Source of the DNA: Narthecium ossifragum
Taxonomy: Eukaryota; Streptophyta; Magnoliopsida; Dioscoreales; Nartheciaceae
Reading direction: 5' to 3'
NCBI GenBank assembly: GCA_963920575.1
Contig: OY986965.1
Coordinates: forward strand, 23,727,988-23,791,987
Length of the DNA: 64,000 nt
This document shows, piece after piece, positions 21,832 through 34,141 of this stretch (positions are counted from its first letter, which is position 1; every line of letters begins with the position of its first letter). The notes beneath the pieces are model-generated. The model did not search any database. It was not told the origin of the DNA and saw nothing but the letters and a program-made list of their open reading frames with translations. The translations under genes were made by a program, and so were the position numbers.

Positions 21832-24830
21832 TCATCCCTCGTAGACAGGGTCTACGAGAGAAACGGTGTGCTCCTCAGGGTCCGCTTTCTCTAGAATCTG
21901 TTTCAAGCGTTGTCCATTAACCGTAAACAACCTCCCATCCTTTGGGTCTTCAACTTCCAACGCCCCATTCTCAAATATTCTACTAACGGTGAAGGGGCCT
22001 GTCCAGCGTGATCTCAGCTTCCCAGGATGGAGATGCAGTCGTGCGTCATATAGATAAGCTTGCTGTCCGACTTTAAACGGCTTCCGCAGGATCTTCTTGT
22101 CATGGTAGGCCTTTATCTTTGCCTTGAAGATCCTGGAACTCTCATAAGCATCATTCCTGAGTTCCTCCAACTCAGATAGCTGGAGTTTCCGTTCCTGACC
22201 TGCAGTATCCAAAGTCAAATTTAGTGACTTAATAGCCCAATATGCCTTATGTTCTAATTCGACTGGAAGAAGGCATGGTTTTCCATAAACAAGGCGAAAC
22301 GGCGACATCCCCAGGGTAGTCTTGTAGGCAGTGCGATATGCCCACAACGCGTCTGATAGCCTCAAGGACCAGTCCTTTCGGTTGGGGCTCACTGTCTTCT
22401 CTAAGATTTGCTTGATCTCCCTGTTGGCTAGTTCAGCTTGGCCATTCGTCTGTGGATGATAAGCAGTGAAAATCTTATGTGTGACTCCATACCTGCGCAT
22501 CAAAGCCTCAAAGGAGCGATTACAAAAGTGTGATCCCTAGTCACTAATAATAACTCTAGGAGTACCAAACCGGAATAAAATATGCTTTTTAAGAAACTTG
22601 ATGACAATGGAATGATCATTATTCCTACATGCAATAGCCTCCACCCACTTAGACACGTATTTCACAGCCAACAATATATATAAATAGCCACAAGAAGAAG
22701 GAAAGGGTCCCATAAAGTCTATACCCCAACAATCAAAAATCTCTACAGCTTGAATGGGGTTCAAAGGCATCATATGTCTTCTAGATAAAGCTCCTAACGT
22801 TAGGCATCTATCACAGGATCTGCAGAAAATGTTAACATCACGAAACATGGTAGGCCAGTAAAAACCACATTGAAGAATTTTAGCAGCAGTCTTTTTCATC
22901 GAGAAATGGCCTCCACATGCATGAGAGTGACAGAATATAATGATGCTTTCTATTTCATAATCAGAGACACAACGGCGCATAATCTGGTCAGGACAATACT
23001 TAAACAGACAAGGATCATCCCAATAAAATTTCTTTACCTCAACAAAAAATCTACGCTTATCTTGCACAATCCAAAAGGAAGTGATCTCACTTGTCGCTAA
23101 GTAATTAACAATGTGCGCATACCAGGGCAGCTGTGCAACTGAAAAGAGTTGCTCATCAGAGAAGTCATCCATAATTGGTGGCTCATTTTCCACTACTTCC
23201 ACCATCAACCTTGATAGGTGATCAGCGACAACGTTCTCCACGCCCTTTTTATCTTTGATGGAGATACGAATTCCTGTAAGATTAATATCCAACGAATTAG
23301 GCGCGCCTTAGCATCCTTCTTGGTGAGAAGGTATTTAAGCGCGGCATGATCAGTGAAAATAGTGATAGGGGAACCAATCAAATAAGCACGAAACTTATCT
23401 AATGCAAAGACTATAGCTAACAGTTCTTTCTCGGTGGTAGAATAATTCATCTGTGCATTATTCAAGGTTCGGCTAGCATAATGAAAAACATGAGGTTTAC
23501 CATCTTTTCGCTGTCCTAAAACAGCTCTTACAACAAAATCACTTGCATCACACATCAATTCAAAAGGAAGGCTCCAATCAGGTGGTTGCACAATAGGTGC
23601 GGAACTCAATTTACCAATCAAGGCTTGAAAAGCCTCTTGACAAGCAATAGTCCACTCAAAAGGGGTATCCTTTATCAAAAGATTACACAAAGGACGAGCG
23701 ATAGCAGAAAAGTTTTGAATGAATCTCCTGTAAAAACCAGCATGCCCTAGAAAGGATCTAACATCTTTAACAGTCTTTGGCACAGGAAGCTTTGAGATGA
23801 GATCGATTTTTGATCGATCTACCTCAATGCCTTTGGAAGAGACAATATGGCCCAATACAATGCCTGAGGGCACCATGAAGTGACACTTTTCCCAACTAAG
23901 CACAAGGTTCTTCTCTTCACACCTGCCCAAGACTCTCTTTAAGTTTTGCAAGCATGCATCAAAAGTATTACCAAATACAGTCAAGTCATCCATATATACT
24001 TCCATACATTGCTCAATCATATCAGCAAACATACTCATCATACAACGCTGAAAAGTAGCAGGAGCATTACATAATCTAAATGGCATTCTACGGAAAGCAT
24101 AAGTACCAAAAGGACATGTAAAAGTAGTTTTTTCCTGATCCTCTAAAGCAATCTCAATCTGATAATATCCAGAATAACCATCAAGAAAACAATAAAAAGG
24201 AAGTCCAGCTACTCTTTCTAAAATCTGGTCTAGAAAAGGCAATGGAAAATGATCCATACGAGTGGCAGTATTCAATTTTCTATAATCTATACACATGCGC
24301 CATCCTGTCACCAATTTAGTGGGGACAAAGTCTCCACTTTCATTTTCAACAACAGTGACACCAGATTTTTTAGGCACAACCTGTGTAGGACTCACCCATT
24401 CGCTATCAGCAATAGGGTAAATGATCCCTCCATCTAATAATTTCAACACTTCGGTTTTTACTACCTCTTTTATTGTAGGGTTCAATCTACGTTGAGGATC
24501 CCTACGAGGTACAACCCCTTGTTCAAGATTAATCATATGGGAACATATCAAGGGACTAATACCGTTCAGATCTGCTATACTCCATTTAATAGCTGATTTA
24601 TGCTCATTTAAAATGCTAAGTAATTGCTCACCTTGCTCTGCGGTTAATGCTGAAGAAATAATAACTGGGTATGTATCACCTGGACCAAGATAGGCATGCT
24701 TCAATCCTTGAGGAAGCGGCTTTAGGTCCAGCTTGGGCGGCTCCACTGCTGATGGTGTTGGATGCTTTCCTCTTTCTGGTAGTTCTTCAAACTTTGGATT
24801 CAAAGGACCTGCAAAAAACAATGTTCCAAA
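21832..24830 (-). pseudogene. Athila 2 pol: RT, RNase H, integrase
   Basis: From 24821 down: RT with GWRMCIDYRKLN, FLDGYSGYYQI, the catalytic VYMDDLTVFG and FLGHAGFYRRFI; RNase H with LMCDASDFVVRAVLG and TDHAALKYLL, breaking frame near 23205-23292. Integrase follows with the HHCC finger (H..CGGHFSMKKTAAKIL; FCRSCDRC), the core (GIDFMGPFP, VIISD) and [16 protein letters not shown], ending near 21832 with a GPF-type C-terminus. A TAG replaces the codon after IISD near 22535. RT lies in a different frame from gag-protease, joined by a shift near 24810. No chromodomain is seen, as expected for Athila. This copy is not functional. Confidence 0.9.
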
Positions 24831-27277
24831 TTTTTACACATACCATCCACATCAACATTTTCATCCAAATCTAATTCAAGAGAATTAATTTTAGTTGTAG
24901 CAAACTCCTCTTCAGTGAGCAAATCAATCTGGTAAGTCTGCTGGCATTCATCATCCTCATCAGACTGCTTAACAACATTAAAAACATTAATTTCTAAAGT
25001 CATATTTTCAAAAGTTAACTTCATTAAACCATTCCTGCAATTAATTATAGCATTAGCAGTAGCAAGAAACGATCTACCTAAAATAATAGGAATTCTAGAA
25101 TCAACAGTTACTACAGCCTGAGTATCCAAGACTAAGAAATCAACAGGATAATAAAATTTATCTATTTGAACAAGCACATCCTCTACTACTCCTCGTGGAG
25201 TTTTCGTGGATCGATCCGCCAATTGCAAAATCACAGATGTCGATTTAATCTGTCCCAAATCAAGTTGCAAGTAAACAGAATATGGCATCAAATTAACACT
25301 CGCACCAAGATCTAATAAAGCTTGTCCTACTTCATGCTTTCCAATGAAACAAGACACAGTAGGACAGCCAGGATCCTTATATTTAGGAGGAATCCTATGC
25401 TGAAACAGTGCACTAACCTGCTCTGTTAAAAATGCAGTTTTCTTTACGTGATGTCGTCTCTTCATAGTGCATAAATCTTTAATCACTTTAGCATATGTAA
25501 GAATTTATTTAATAGCATGCAAAAGAGGAAGGTTTACCTTAACCTGCCGAAGATGCTCCAAAATCTCGCTGTTGGGCTCCATAGTACATTTAGTGGATTT
25601 CAATGCCTGAGGGAAAGGGACACGTACCTGAAAGCCACATGGCGTAGGGCCATCTGGATGATCGGCCTCTGTGTGGTTCTCCTTAATCTGGTCCTCTTCT
25701 TCAACAACAATAATTGTTTCTGTGGGCTCTTGTGAAGGGCTTTTTGTTGTTTTCCCGCTTCTTGTAGTTACGGCGTTCATCTCCTTCACATTATTTTGCT
25801 CAGCACTAGATACCTGCGTTTGTTGAGGTTGAGCTGGGAACTTCCCTCGTTCATACACGCTCAAAGAATTGATCAGTTTCGTGATCTGGCTCTTTATCTC
25901 TTGAACACTCTCCTTTCATTCCTTAGATTCCTGTACAATCATAGATTTCAGTTCCTGTAAACTATCATTAAATGTAGGCCTAGGAAAACCAGATGTATTA
26001 TATGGAGGGTTAGAAAAAGGCTTATTAGGTGGCGGTTGATGATGCTCGTTGCTTTGTGGAGCATTCGACTTCCAGCTGAAGTTCGGATGCTCTCGCCATC
26101 CTGGATTATATGTTTCCGAGTAAGCGGTGTACGGCCTCCTGAATCAGCCTACAGCGTTGCAATGCACGTCATACACACCTCTCATCTCAACATAAGTAGG
26201 GCAACTGTCAATCTGGCGGTCCACGCCTTGACATATCGCACATGGCCCAGCCGGCCTTGTAAGTTCATTATATGGAGAGGTCCAGGCTGCCATCATATCT
26301 TTGGTATTTAATAGCTCCAGTTCCCTTGTTAGACTCTCCACTTTAGCCTTGAGTGCATCCTCCTCCCGCAGCTGATAAATTCCTCCACCTGGTTGTTGCG
26401 GTGGTGGTCTGGCCCTGTTTGTACTTTCTGTTGCATTCGGTCCAGTCCATGTATGAGCTTTCTCAGCAAGCTCAGTCAAGTATTCAATTGCTGCATCATG
26501 ATCTTTTTGCAAAAATTCACCATTGCACATCATCTCAACAAATTGACGTTCTCTAACAGTTAAACCATCATAGAAATAACTAACAAGACGCCAACTTTCA
26601 TATCCATGATGAGGACATAAATTCAACATGTCTTTAAATCGTTCCCATGCCTGATACAAAGTTTCACTATCCTTCTATGTGAAGATCGAAATCTGTCTCT
26701 TAAGTGCATTGGTTTTGTGCTAGGGGAAATACTTGTTGAAAAATATCTGTGTCATTTCAGCCCAAGATCCTATAGATCGTGGCCTCAAAGAATATAACCA
26801 ACTCTTCGCTCTATCCTTCAGTGGGAAGGGAAAGAACTAAAGTCGGATCATATCTAGTGCACCTGGTTGGCTATAGAAGGTCTCTACTACTTCCTCAAAC
26901 TCCCTAATATGCACATATGGATTTTCATTTTCCAACCCATGAAAGGTAGGAAGCAACTGAATCATGCCAGGTTTAAAGTCAACATGTGCTGCATTAGGTA
27001 GAAACATGATGCATGAAGGTGTAGCAGTGCGTGTGGGATGCAAATATTCTTGCAAACTCCTAGAAAGTTGTTCTTCCTCGTGCTCAACCATAATGAAAAT
27101 ATGATGTGAAGTTTGTGACTGTGTGTCAAAGAGATCAGAAATATATGTCTCACTATCAGAAGTTTCAGAATCACCCTCGAGGCATCTTGCAAATCTGTCT
27201 AGTTCATTTCTATACCGAGGCATACACCAACAACCACGTAATCCAAAAGATGTAAACCAACTAAAGAAAATAAGCAA
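24800..27277 (-). pseudogene. Athila 2 gag-protease, in frame with several stops
   Basis: The whole stretch lies in one frame, broken by stops near 26835, 26702, 26680, 26142, 25908 and 25503. Gag motifs are FLPNAAHVDFKPGMIQLLP, then WERFKDMLNLCPHHGYESW; a remnant knuckle (CAICQGVDRQIDSC) follows. Protease shows ALLDLGASVNLMPYS and ILGRSFLATANAIINC near 25080-25320. The layout matches Athila 1 gag-protease but the sequence is much diverged. The frame ends at 24800, where RT starts in another frame. Confidence 0.88.
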
Positions 27278-27452
27278 AAATAATAATTGAAATGAAGCTT
27301 ACTAACTAAAACCAAATAAAAGAAAACAATCCTAATAGAGAAGAAAAATCAAAGCCAAAATAAAGAAATAACGACTAAAGAAAATGAACGAAGTCACCGC
27401 TTTCGATTTCTATAATCAATGTAATATGATTCTGGCGCTTTTCTGACACGTC

Positions 27453-27470
27453 TCCCCGGCAACGGCGCCA
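27453..27470 (-). promoter_or_regulatory. Athila 2 primer binding site (tRNA-Asp)
   Basis: TGGCGCCGTTGCCGGGGA on the minus strand, about eight bases inside the 5' LTR end. It fixes the orientation of the element. Confidence 0.9.
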
Positions 27471-27478
27471 ATTTTTTA

Positions 27479-29109
27479 TGTCGCTCAAATGTGTCACGCA
27501 AAGCGGTCGCGGTGCAGTACAGCATAAGAGAGGTCGAACCCACAAAGAGACAAGCAGGAAAGATCCAGAAACACAGATAACAATATATCAAAAACAATCG
27601 AGAGCGATAAAAGTTAAGAAAATAGATCGAAGATGTAATGATAAGATAAAGTTAACGAAGGAAATCAAGATTTGAATGAGGCTAGGCTTCAGGAATCACT
27701 TCACTCGGATTTAGGTTCTTCTCTTCTCAATGGTTCATATAATACTCAGTTAAGGGATTCACATCCCAATCACCTTAACCGGAAGATATGGAACTATAAA
27801 CCTAATAAAATACAAAAGTGTCTCTTCCTACAATTGATTCTTCCTTATTATAGTTCTAACTTCATCCAACCCAAACCGAAGAATACACGATACCGGCTGT
27901 CACTACAGACAACGCGAAGCAAAAGTTCATCGGGACAAAGCCCTAACTCTATCTAACCGGATCTCTAAGAATACACAATACCAGCTCTCACAATCGGCAA
28001 TGCATAGCAAAGATTCATCGGGATAGAGCCCCAACCTTGTCTTACGAGATCCCTAAGAATACACAATACCAGCTGTCACTATGGGCAATGCATAGCATAG
28101 GTCTCGCGAGACTCGGTAGGAGAATCAAAAGAGATAACTATGGGATCCCAATATCATAAAAGAAGCATGACTGGGTTTATAATATTAATCATCCACATAC
28201 AAATCTATAATTTGAAAATAATCTTTGAAGATCCAATAAATAGAAAAGAGTTTAACAATAAAGATTAAAACTATGAACCATTGTTTGAGAAGAAGCCCTA
28301 GTCCTCGCTAGATCATCCGTCCGCCATGCCCGCGGATTACTCGGCCATGGATGGAGATTCCTCTTTAGGTGTCGGATTCGATCTAAACCGTTGATTTTCT
28401 TCACTGGGAAAGTAGGATCGATCCCTCTATAGGTGTCGGATCGATCCCACTCATCAAAATCTTCAATTTTTCGCTACGTTCGAGTCGGATCGATCGGACT
28501 ATAGGTGTCGGATTGATCGGACTCACTAGGATGGATGGAGGGATCGATCGGACTGTGTACAGCTGAAAAATATGCGTTCTGTCAGGTTTCTGCATAGTCG
28601 GATCGATCGGACTATAGGTGTCGGATCGATCGGACTCAGTAGGATGGATGGAGGGATCGATCGGACTGTATACAGCTGAAAAATATGCGTTCTGTCAGGT
28701 TTCTGCATAGTCGGATTGATCGGACTCTAGGTGTCGGATCGATCGGACTTTCCAGCGTATTTACTGTTTTGCCATTCAGACTGCGCCATTGGTACTAAAA
28801 TTGCCGTAACTTCCTCTAAGAAACTCGGAATCACAAACCGTAAAATTCTCCAGAAACTAGACTTCAAGAGCTTTCCAACCATATATGGCACATCATCTGG
28901 TTCTTCATAAACAGGTACAATGTAACTTTTGAAGTTGATCCATATACTCTTTTCAGCTTCTTTTAGCTCTAATTTCCTGCATTTTCCAAACAACTATGTG
29001 AAGCAACATATAGATATAAAAATAGTAGTAAAGATGTTGATTAAGGATAATAATCTAGCAATTGAGGTGGTTATAAGGTTGTTCAGAGTGCACTTTCATG
29101 CACTCATCA
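27479..29109 (-). repeat. Athila 2 5' LTR with a deletion over the TATA region
   Basis: About 1,631 bp, collinear with 19066-20800 except for a gap of roughly 100 bp near 28360-28380. That gap removes the sequence which carries CTATAAATAG in the 3' LTR. The GATCGATC array (about 28410-28750) is kept. Without the TATA box, full-length transcription from this LTR is doubtful. Confidence 0.85.
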
Positions 29110-30604
29110 GCAAGATGGACTGGTTGATCCCGTTATGCATTAATTGCCATGTTATGTTATGTGGTGTTGCTAATATTGTATGTGATAATTTAATAATTAT
29201 TGTTTAATTGTATCTCTATACTGTGATCTTGTGTGACTTATGCATACATGCTAGGAGTGTCAGTTTGGGTCTAGTCAAGTCCTGTAGCTAGACTAGTCAG
29301 AGTCTAGGAGCTGTATCTAGGAGCTATATCGATGACTTGACGGATGGATGGAATCTATGTATGTTGATCGAGGATTTGATCTAATTTGATGATCTGATTT
29401 GAGGATTTGTCTTGAGGATGTATTGCCTATACTAGTATACTGAGGCCTGTAAAGAGTCTATAGGGGTCTGGGCGAGCATTGACGGGCGGACGCGGTGACT
29501 GTACGTGTAAGACTTACCCAGACTAGCCAGACCATACTAGGATCAGTAAGCTAGTATAGGATGTTGTAACTATACTAGTATACTCGGGCTGGGTATAGAG
29601 TCTATAGGGGTATGGGTGAGTGTTGACGGTCGGACTCGGCGTCTGTGCATGTAAGACTTACCCATACTAGCCAGACCATACTTGGGCAGTATACTAGGAT
29701 AGGTGAGTGTACACCAGTGTCCTAGAGTGTATCAGGTGACTCCTTCTGGGCTTTCGAGCTCATTTTCCTTGGGTTTTTTTTGTTGTGCAGGAGGTAGGCC
29801 CGAAACCAGTGCACCCCTAGGAGGTGGTCAGCAGTGACGAGACGTCATTTTTGGGTTTATTGATTGAGAGTTAGTTTTGTAGTAGGTGGAGAGTTGTGGG
29901 TTGTTTTCCAAATTTATTTTGTACTCTACCTTAACTCTCAATTTGTGTATTTGACGCTCGTGTATGTTGAAAATTTTAGAGAAATTGTATATTATAGTCT
30001 CGTGGCTCAATCATGTATCTGATGACTGAAATCCTATGTACATGAATGAATGGAAGAGTTATGTGAATGCTGCAAATTATGATGAATTACCATAGGATGT
30101 GTCAATTTTGTATCTTTTGACAGCTTGTAATTGTGATCTCACGTGCCCGTGCCCAAGGGTCATGCCGAAATTTGTTTTAGAAATTTTGGGATATTTTGTA
30201 TTTAATTGGGACGGGGCGTGACATCTTTACTGCCACGTCATTAATTTCAGCATTTATCAAATATTAGCATTCATAGATCCAACTTTGCTTCAACATTGGC
30301 GTCAATCTATAGAGAATCTCACAAAGTCTTTAACATGAAAGTTGTAGCTCTTGAAGTCTTCTTTCATCTCCCAGAAGTTCAGAAGATTTGGAGTTTTGTA
30401 GAATGTCGGGTGATTTATTTCCAAACAGTCGACGAAGCAGTATTTTTGCAGAATTTAGTATTTTTTGGCCGAATTTCTTATATTTCTTCTCGAATCCTAC
30501 TTAAATCTGAAATCAAACAATAAGATATCAAATACACCTACTCTAGGCCTAACAAATGTAATTTAAGGGGTTTAATTAGGAATAATTAGTGACTTATTAG
30601 GTGC

Positions 30605-31300
30605 TCCACGTGCGCTTCAAGGGAGTCACTATATATCACGATGTCATCAAGGTAGACGACCACGAACCGATCGAGGAAGTCGTATAGCACATCATTCATC
30701 AGATGATAAAAAGTAACTAGGGCATAAGTCAGGCCGAACGGCATGACCAGGAACTCATATGCGCCGTACCGCGTCACACACGTGGTCTTGGCCTCGTCTG
30801 CTTCCGTGATGCGCACCTGCCAATAACCATACCTCAAATCTAGTTTAGAGAATACCTGGGCCTTGGACAAGCGATCGAAGAGGTCCTGCACCAACGGAAC
30901 TGCATACTTGTCCCGCACAGTCAGCTTGTTTAGGGTGCGGTAGTCGATGCACATCCTCAATGTGCCGTCTTGCTTCCTTTGGAACAAGACTGGTGCGCCA
31001 TAAGGAGAAGTAGAGGGGCGGATGAGTCCTGACTTGAGCAACTCATGTAGTTGCTTCTTGAGCTCCGCAAGCTTGGATGGCGCCATGCGGTATGGGGCTT
31101 GGGCTGGTGCGCGGGCGCCGGGTAGCAGCTCGATGCGGTGGTCGATCGCGCGCCAGGGAGGCAATTGCTTGGGCAGCTGCGGTAGCATGACGCCGCTGTA
31201 CTCCTGCAACACGTCGAGAACTGCCGCTGGCACGTGGGCTGCTACGGACTCTGGCCCTGCACACACGCTGCACAGATTCTGCTTACCTGATCCTGGCGCG
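30605..31300 (-). pseudogene. chromovirus RT, N-terminal and palm part
   Basis: On the minus strand: a protease-RT linker (QEYSGVMLPQLPKQLPP), RT fingers (KSGLIRPSTSPYGAPVLF; RMCIDYRTLNKLTVRDKY), palm (FSKLDLRYGYWQVRI) and the catalytic VVYLDDIVIYSDSLEAHVEHL. It stops at the family B insertion (TSD GGTGC) and resumes at 5862. Degenerate residues such as GLTYALVTFYHL, where GLTNAPATF is usual, mark it as decayed. On the upstream side it is bounded by the family C solo LTR. Confidence 0.9.
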
Positions 31301-32793
31301 TGATGAGTGCATGAAAGTGCACTCTGAATAGCCTTATAACTAGTTTAATTACTGGATGTTTCATGCTAAAGAAGCAAATATATGTCATATTCAATATCGA
31401 ATCTGTACCTGCTGATAAAGGAGCAGATAATGTGTCATATATGGTTGGAAAGATCTTGAAGTCTAGTTTCTGGAGAATTTTACGGTTCGTGATTTGGAGC
31501 TTTCTAGAGAATGTTACGGTGCTTTTACTACAACCAGCGCAGGGCAGAATAGCAGAAGAAATATGCAGAGAATAAGAGATCGCTCTTCTTTCCAAAAGAG
31601 ATCGATCCCTTATGCACCCAGAGATGAAAAAGATCCACGGTCGATCGCCGCATCGACCGTCAGCCTCTGTAAAAAATATACGCTCGTAGAGTCGATGCAA
31701 GGATCGACCGTGAGGAGAAATATGAAATCCGGAATAAAGGGATCGATCCCCTTTCCAGAAGGGATCGATCCGAACCTGGAAGCGCCAGTCATCCGTGGGA
31801 AGAAGATCGATCCATTTTCAAAGGAGATCGATCTTTGTCGAGCAAAATCTAGATCCTAAGTTCACGGAAGGAAGAAGATTGATCTCTTTTCAAACGGGGA
31901 TCGATCTCTTTTGGCTCTGCGGAAAAGATCAAGGGCTGAGATCTAATCCGAGTTAGGGTTTCACAAAAGCCTATAAATAGACTTCTTGGGGAGATTTGAG
32001 GGGACTTTTTGGTAGCATTTGGAGGAGAGGAGACGGGTTACAGGCTTGGTTTTCTTTTCTTTTTCTCATCTTCTTTCTTCATTAGTTTTGTTGCCCTCAT
32101 GATGAACATGAGTGGCTAGTTTCTTCTCTAAGGTACCGATGTAGCCTAACTGAATCATTCTATGTTATTGGATCATGTTTATTTAATCAGTTTATATTTC
32201 TTGTTTCATTCATTATTATAACTGAGATCTTAAATATCTTTATCTGTCCAATAGAAGTATTATAGATTGTTTTATGTGAGATTGGGCGAGGGTTCATTCC
32301 CTAATCTTGCCGGATCTATGAATGAATGAGTTTATGTCAAAGCCGGGTTCAAGGTAAGACTATTCTTGGTTCATGATTGTTCTTCAGAGCTTAATGGATT
32401 CTTGGTTAACACTTAGTTATGGGTTCATTAGCTAGGGTTAATTGAGGGTACTTGGTGAAGACCGCGGCCGAACGGATCATCATACTAGAAGAACGAACCC
32501 TTGGAATTAAACTGAGATCTTGATTGATTCAATGCATAGAATGAGGATGTTATGGTGAAATCGGAACCTTAGTATTCATCCATCATATTTCCATCATTTT
32601 CTTATTTCGTTATTAGATCATCTATTTTCGAGACTTCATATTTCTCATTTTCCCTTCCTTAATTTCTTTCTTTTCTATTCTTTAGCGTTTTACTCTAATA
32701 ATCTCTACAAATATCTGTGGGTACGATACTCGTCTTGCTGCTATACTGATTACACCGATTCGTATACTTGTGAGATATAAAATTTATTCATCA
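31301..32793 (+). mobile_element. Athila-type solo LTR, family C, copy 1
   Basis: 1,493 bp, TGATGAGTGCATG...TTATTCATCA, with exact TSD GCGCG (31296-31300 and 32794-32798). It carries GATCGATC sites at about 31580-31910 and TATAAATAG at 31972-31980. A second copy at 53197-54795 is similar through most of its length. No internal region is present. It splits the chromovirus between protease and RT. Confidence 0.92.
31972..31980 (+). promoter_or_regulatory. TATA box of family C solo LTR
   Basis: TATAAATAG about 65 bp downstream of the last GATCGATC site. The second copy has TATAAATAG at 53961-53969 in the same place. Any transcript would run rightward, antisense to the chromovirus gag. Confidence 0.6.
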
Positions 32794-32798
32794 GCGCG

Positions 32799-34138
32799 TC
32801 CTGGGCTGGCTGCACCCTTGTTGCGGGCCTGGCGCTCTGGATCTGCCACGTGCCACTGCTTCCTGCATAGTCTCTGCGATCGCGCGCGAAACTGTTATCG
32901 CTCGCCTCACTGCTTTTGCTGGCGAAACTGCGGCTCGCCCACTGGTTTGGCTGCACCTTAGCCATTGTCACTAGGAAGGTTGGATCACCGTTCCACACGT
33001 CGTCCTTCAGCTGTGTAGCCAACAACATCCTAGCTTTCACTCCTTGCTTGGCTGGTGTCGCGGCCCTTACAAAGTGAGGACTCCGCTTGTCGGGCAGCAA
33101 CATACCATTAAGTTGTGGCATAACCATTGTCTTGCTGCTCCAAAAGAACTCGTTGCCCAAGATGACGTCGAAGTCATCCAATGGCACCACCAAGAAATCC
33201 ACGAACGCCTTCCATGGACCGATCTCCACCGTTGTAGCCGTCGCGACGCCCGTGACCGGCTTTGCATCAGAATTGACTGCCTTAATGCGGTTGAAACTGG
33301 TGGTGATCTTGGCTTTGAGATGCTCGGCCGCATGTTGGGCTAAGAAGTTGTGGGTGGCGCCGGTGTCAAGCATGGTCATCATCTTCACGCCTTGAAGGTT
33401 GATCTGGACATGCATGAGGCCGGTTGTAGGGGTAGCCCGCAACGTGTTGAGGAGTTGCAACGGGTTAACCCTTGTTGGAGAATCCGAGTCTCCGTCTTCT
33501 TCTCCCACCAATGCGTTGAGCTTTTCTCTCTTAGGGCAATCTCGAGCCCTATGGGTCCATTACATATGAAACACCCCATAGGAAACTTGGCCGGCTCCTG
33601 CAACTTAGCCTTGCCTTTCTCCTACGGCAGCTTCTTCCCCTTAGCTTTCTCTCCCTTGAACTTTGGCTTGTCCTTAGCTTTTGGGGGTCGGTTGTTGTTG
33701 CTCTCCTCCGGCTTGGGCTGACGAAAATCCACCAAGGCATCCGCCGCGGCCATGGCTGAGGGGAGGTCCTTCACTCCTTGTCTCCTCAGCTCCAACTGTG
33801 CCCATCCCTGAAGACCTGACAAAAAGTTAAATAACTTATCTGACTCAGACATGTCTTTAATGTCCATCATAAGACTACTGAACACCTTCAAGTAGTCTCT
33901 GAGTAGTCCAGTTTGCTTCAGGTTCTTCAAAGCCTCCCTCGCAACCCACGCAGTGTTGTTGGGGAGGAATTGGTCCTTCAGCTCCTTGCTGAAGACGTCC
34001 CAAGTAGAAATCTTGGGGCGGTTGGCGGTTGCATCATCATCTAACTTGGTGCGCCACCAGAGTTTTGCATCGCCGGACAGGTACATCGCAGCAACTGGCA
34101 CCTTGTCATCTTCAAGGAAAAACCTAGCTCTGAGGCCA
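32799..34138 (-). pseudogene. chromovirus gag (truncated) and protease
   Basis: Gag starts close to the LTR at VPVAAMYLSGDAKLWWR, so the usual first 100 or more residues are missing. It continues through FLPNNTAWVAREALKNLKQT to a Lys-rich stretch, with a TAG near 33620. The knuckle begins CFICNGP, and a one-base shift near 33548 is needed to complete it. Protease follows with MMTMLDTGATHNFLAQHAAEHL (catalytic DTG) near 33310-33400 and DFDVILGNEFF near 33120-33150. The region ends at the family C solo LTR. Confidence 0.88.
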
Positions 34139-34139
34139 A
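34124..34139 (-). promoter_or_regulatory. possible chromovirus primer site, degenerate
   Basis: TTTGGCCTCAGAGC on the minus strand, next to the 5' LTR end, resembles the initiator-Met site TGGTATCAGAGC with two or more changes. The gag deletion next to it leaves almost no leader. Confidence 0.45.
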
Positions 34140-34141
34140 AT

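Larger units (their letters stand above)
19066..29109 (-). mobile_element. Athila 2: complete but decayed Athila element
   Basis: 10,044 bp with TG/CA ends and an exact TSD GCAAG (19061-19065 and 29110-29114) in family X. Minus-strand order is 5' LTR (27479-29109), tRNA-Asp primer site, gag-protease, RT-RNase H, integrase, non-coding region, polypurine tract, 3' LTR (19066-20800). It has the enzymes Athila 1 lacks, but many stops and frame breaks. Its LTRs differ from those of Athila 1, so it is another family and not its direct partner. Confidence 0.92.
6873..30223 (+). mobile_element. family X long LTR-like element, copy 1
   Basis: The pieces are 6873-7320, about 18005-19065 and 29110-30223 (about 2.6 kb joined). 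The ends are TGTAAGGG...GCGTGACA and the TSD is TCTTC/TCTTT (6868-6872 and 30224-30228, one mismatch). It is non-coding, with a GA microsatellite (about 7048-7080), an AT microsatellite (18976-19003) and a tandem duplication of about 140 bp (29429-29700). Copy 2 (51600-55537, opposite strand) has the same order of parts. No gag, pol, primer site or second LTR belongs to it. I infer a solo LTR of more than 2 kb or a large non-autonomous derivative. Confidence 0.75.
5863..30599 (-). mobile_element. Athila-type solo LTR, family B, split by a nested insertion
   Basis: The LTR consists of 5863-6872 plus 30224-30599 (about 1.38 kb once joined). It starts TGATCGCTCAC and ends GTGACTTATTA, flanked by the 5-bp TSD GGTGC (5858-5862 and 30600-30604). 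A full-length relative at 55922-57317 aligns on both halves and shows that the break is an insertion. The right terminus reads TTA instead of TCA. No internal region is present, so it is a solo LTR left by recombination. It lies within the chromovirus RT and is itself split by family X. Confidence 0.85.
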
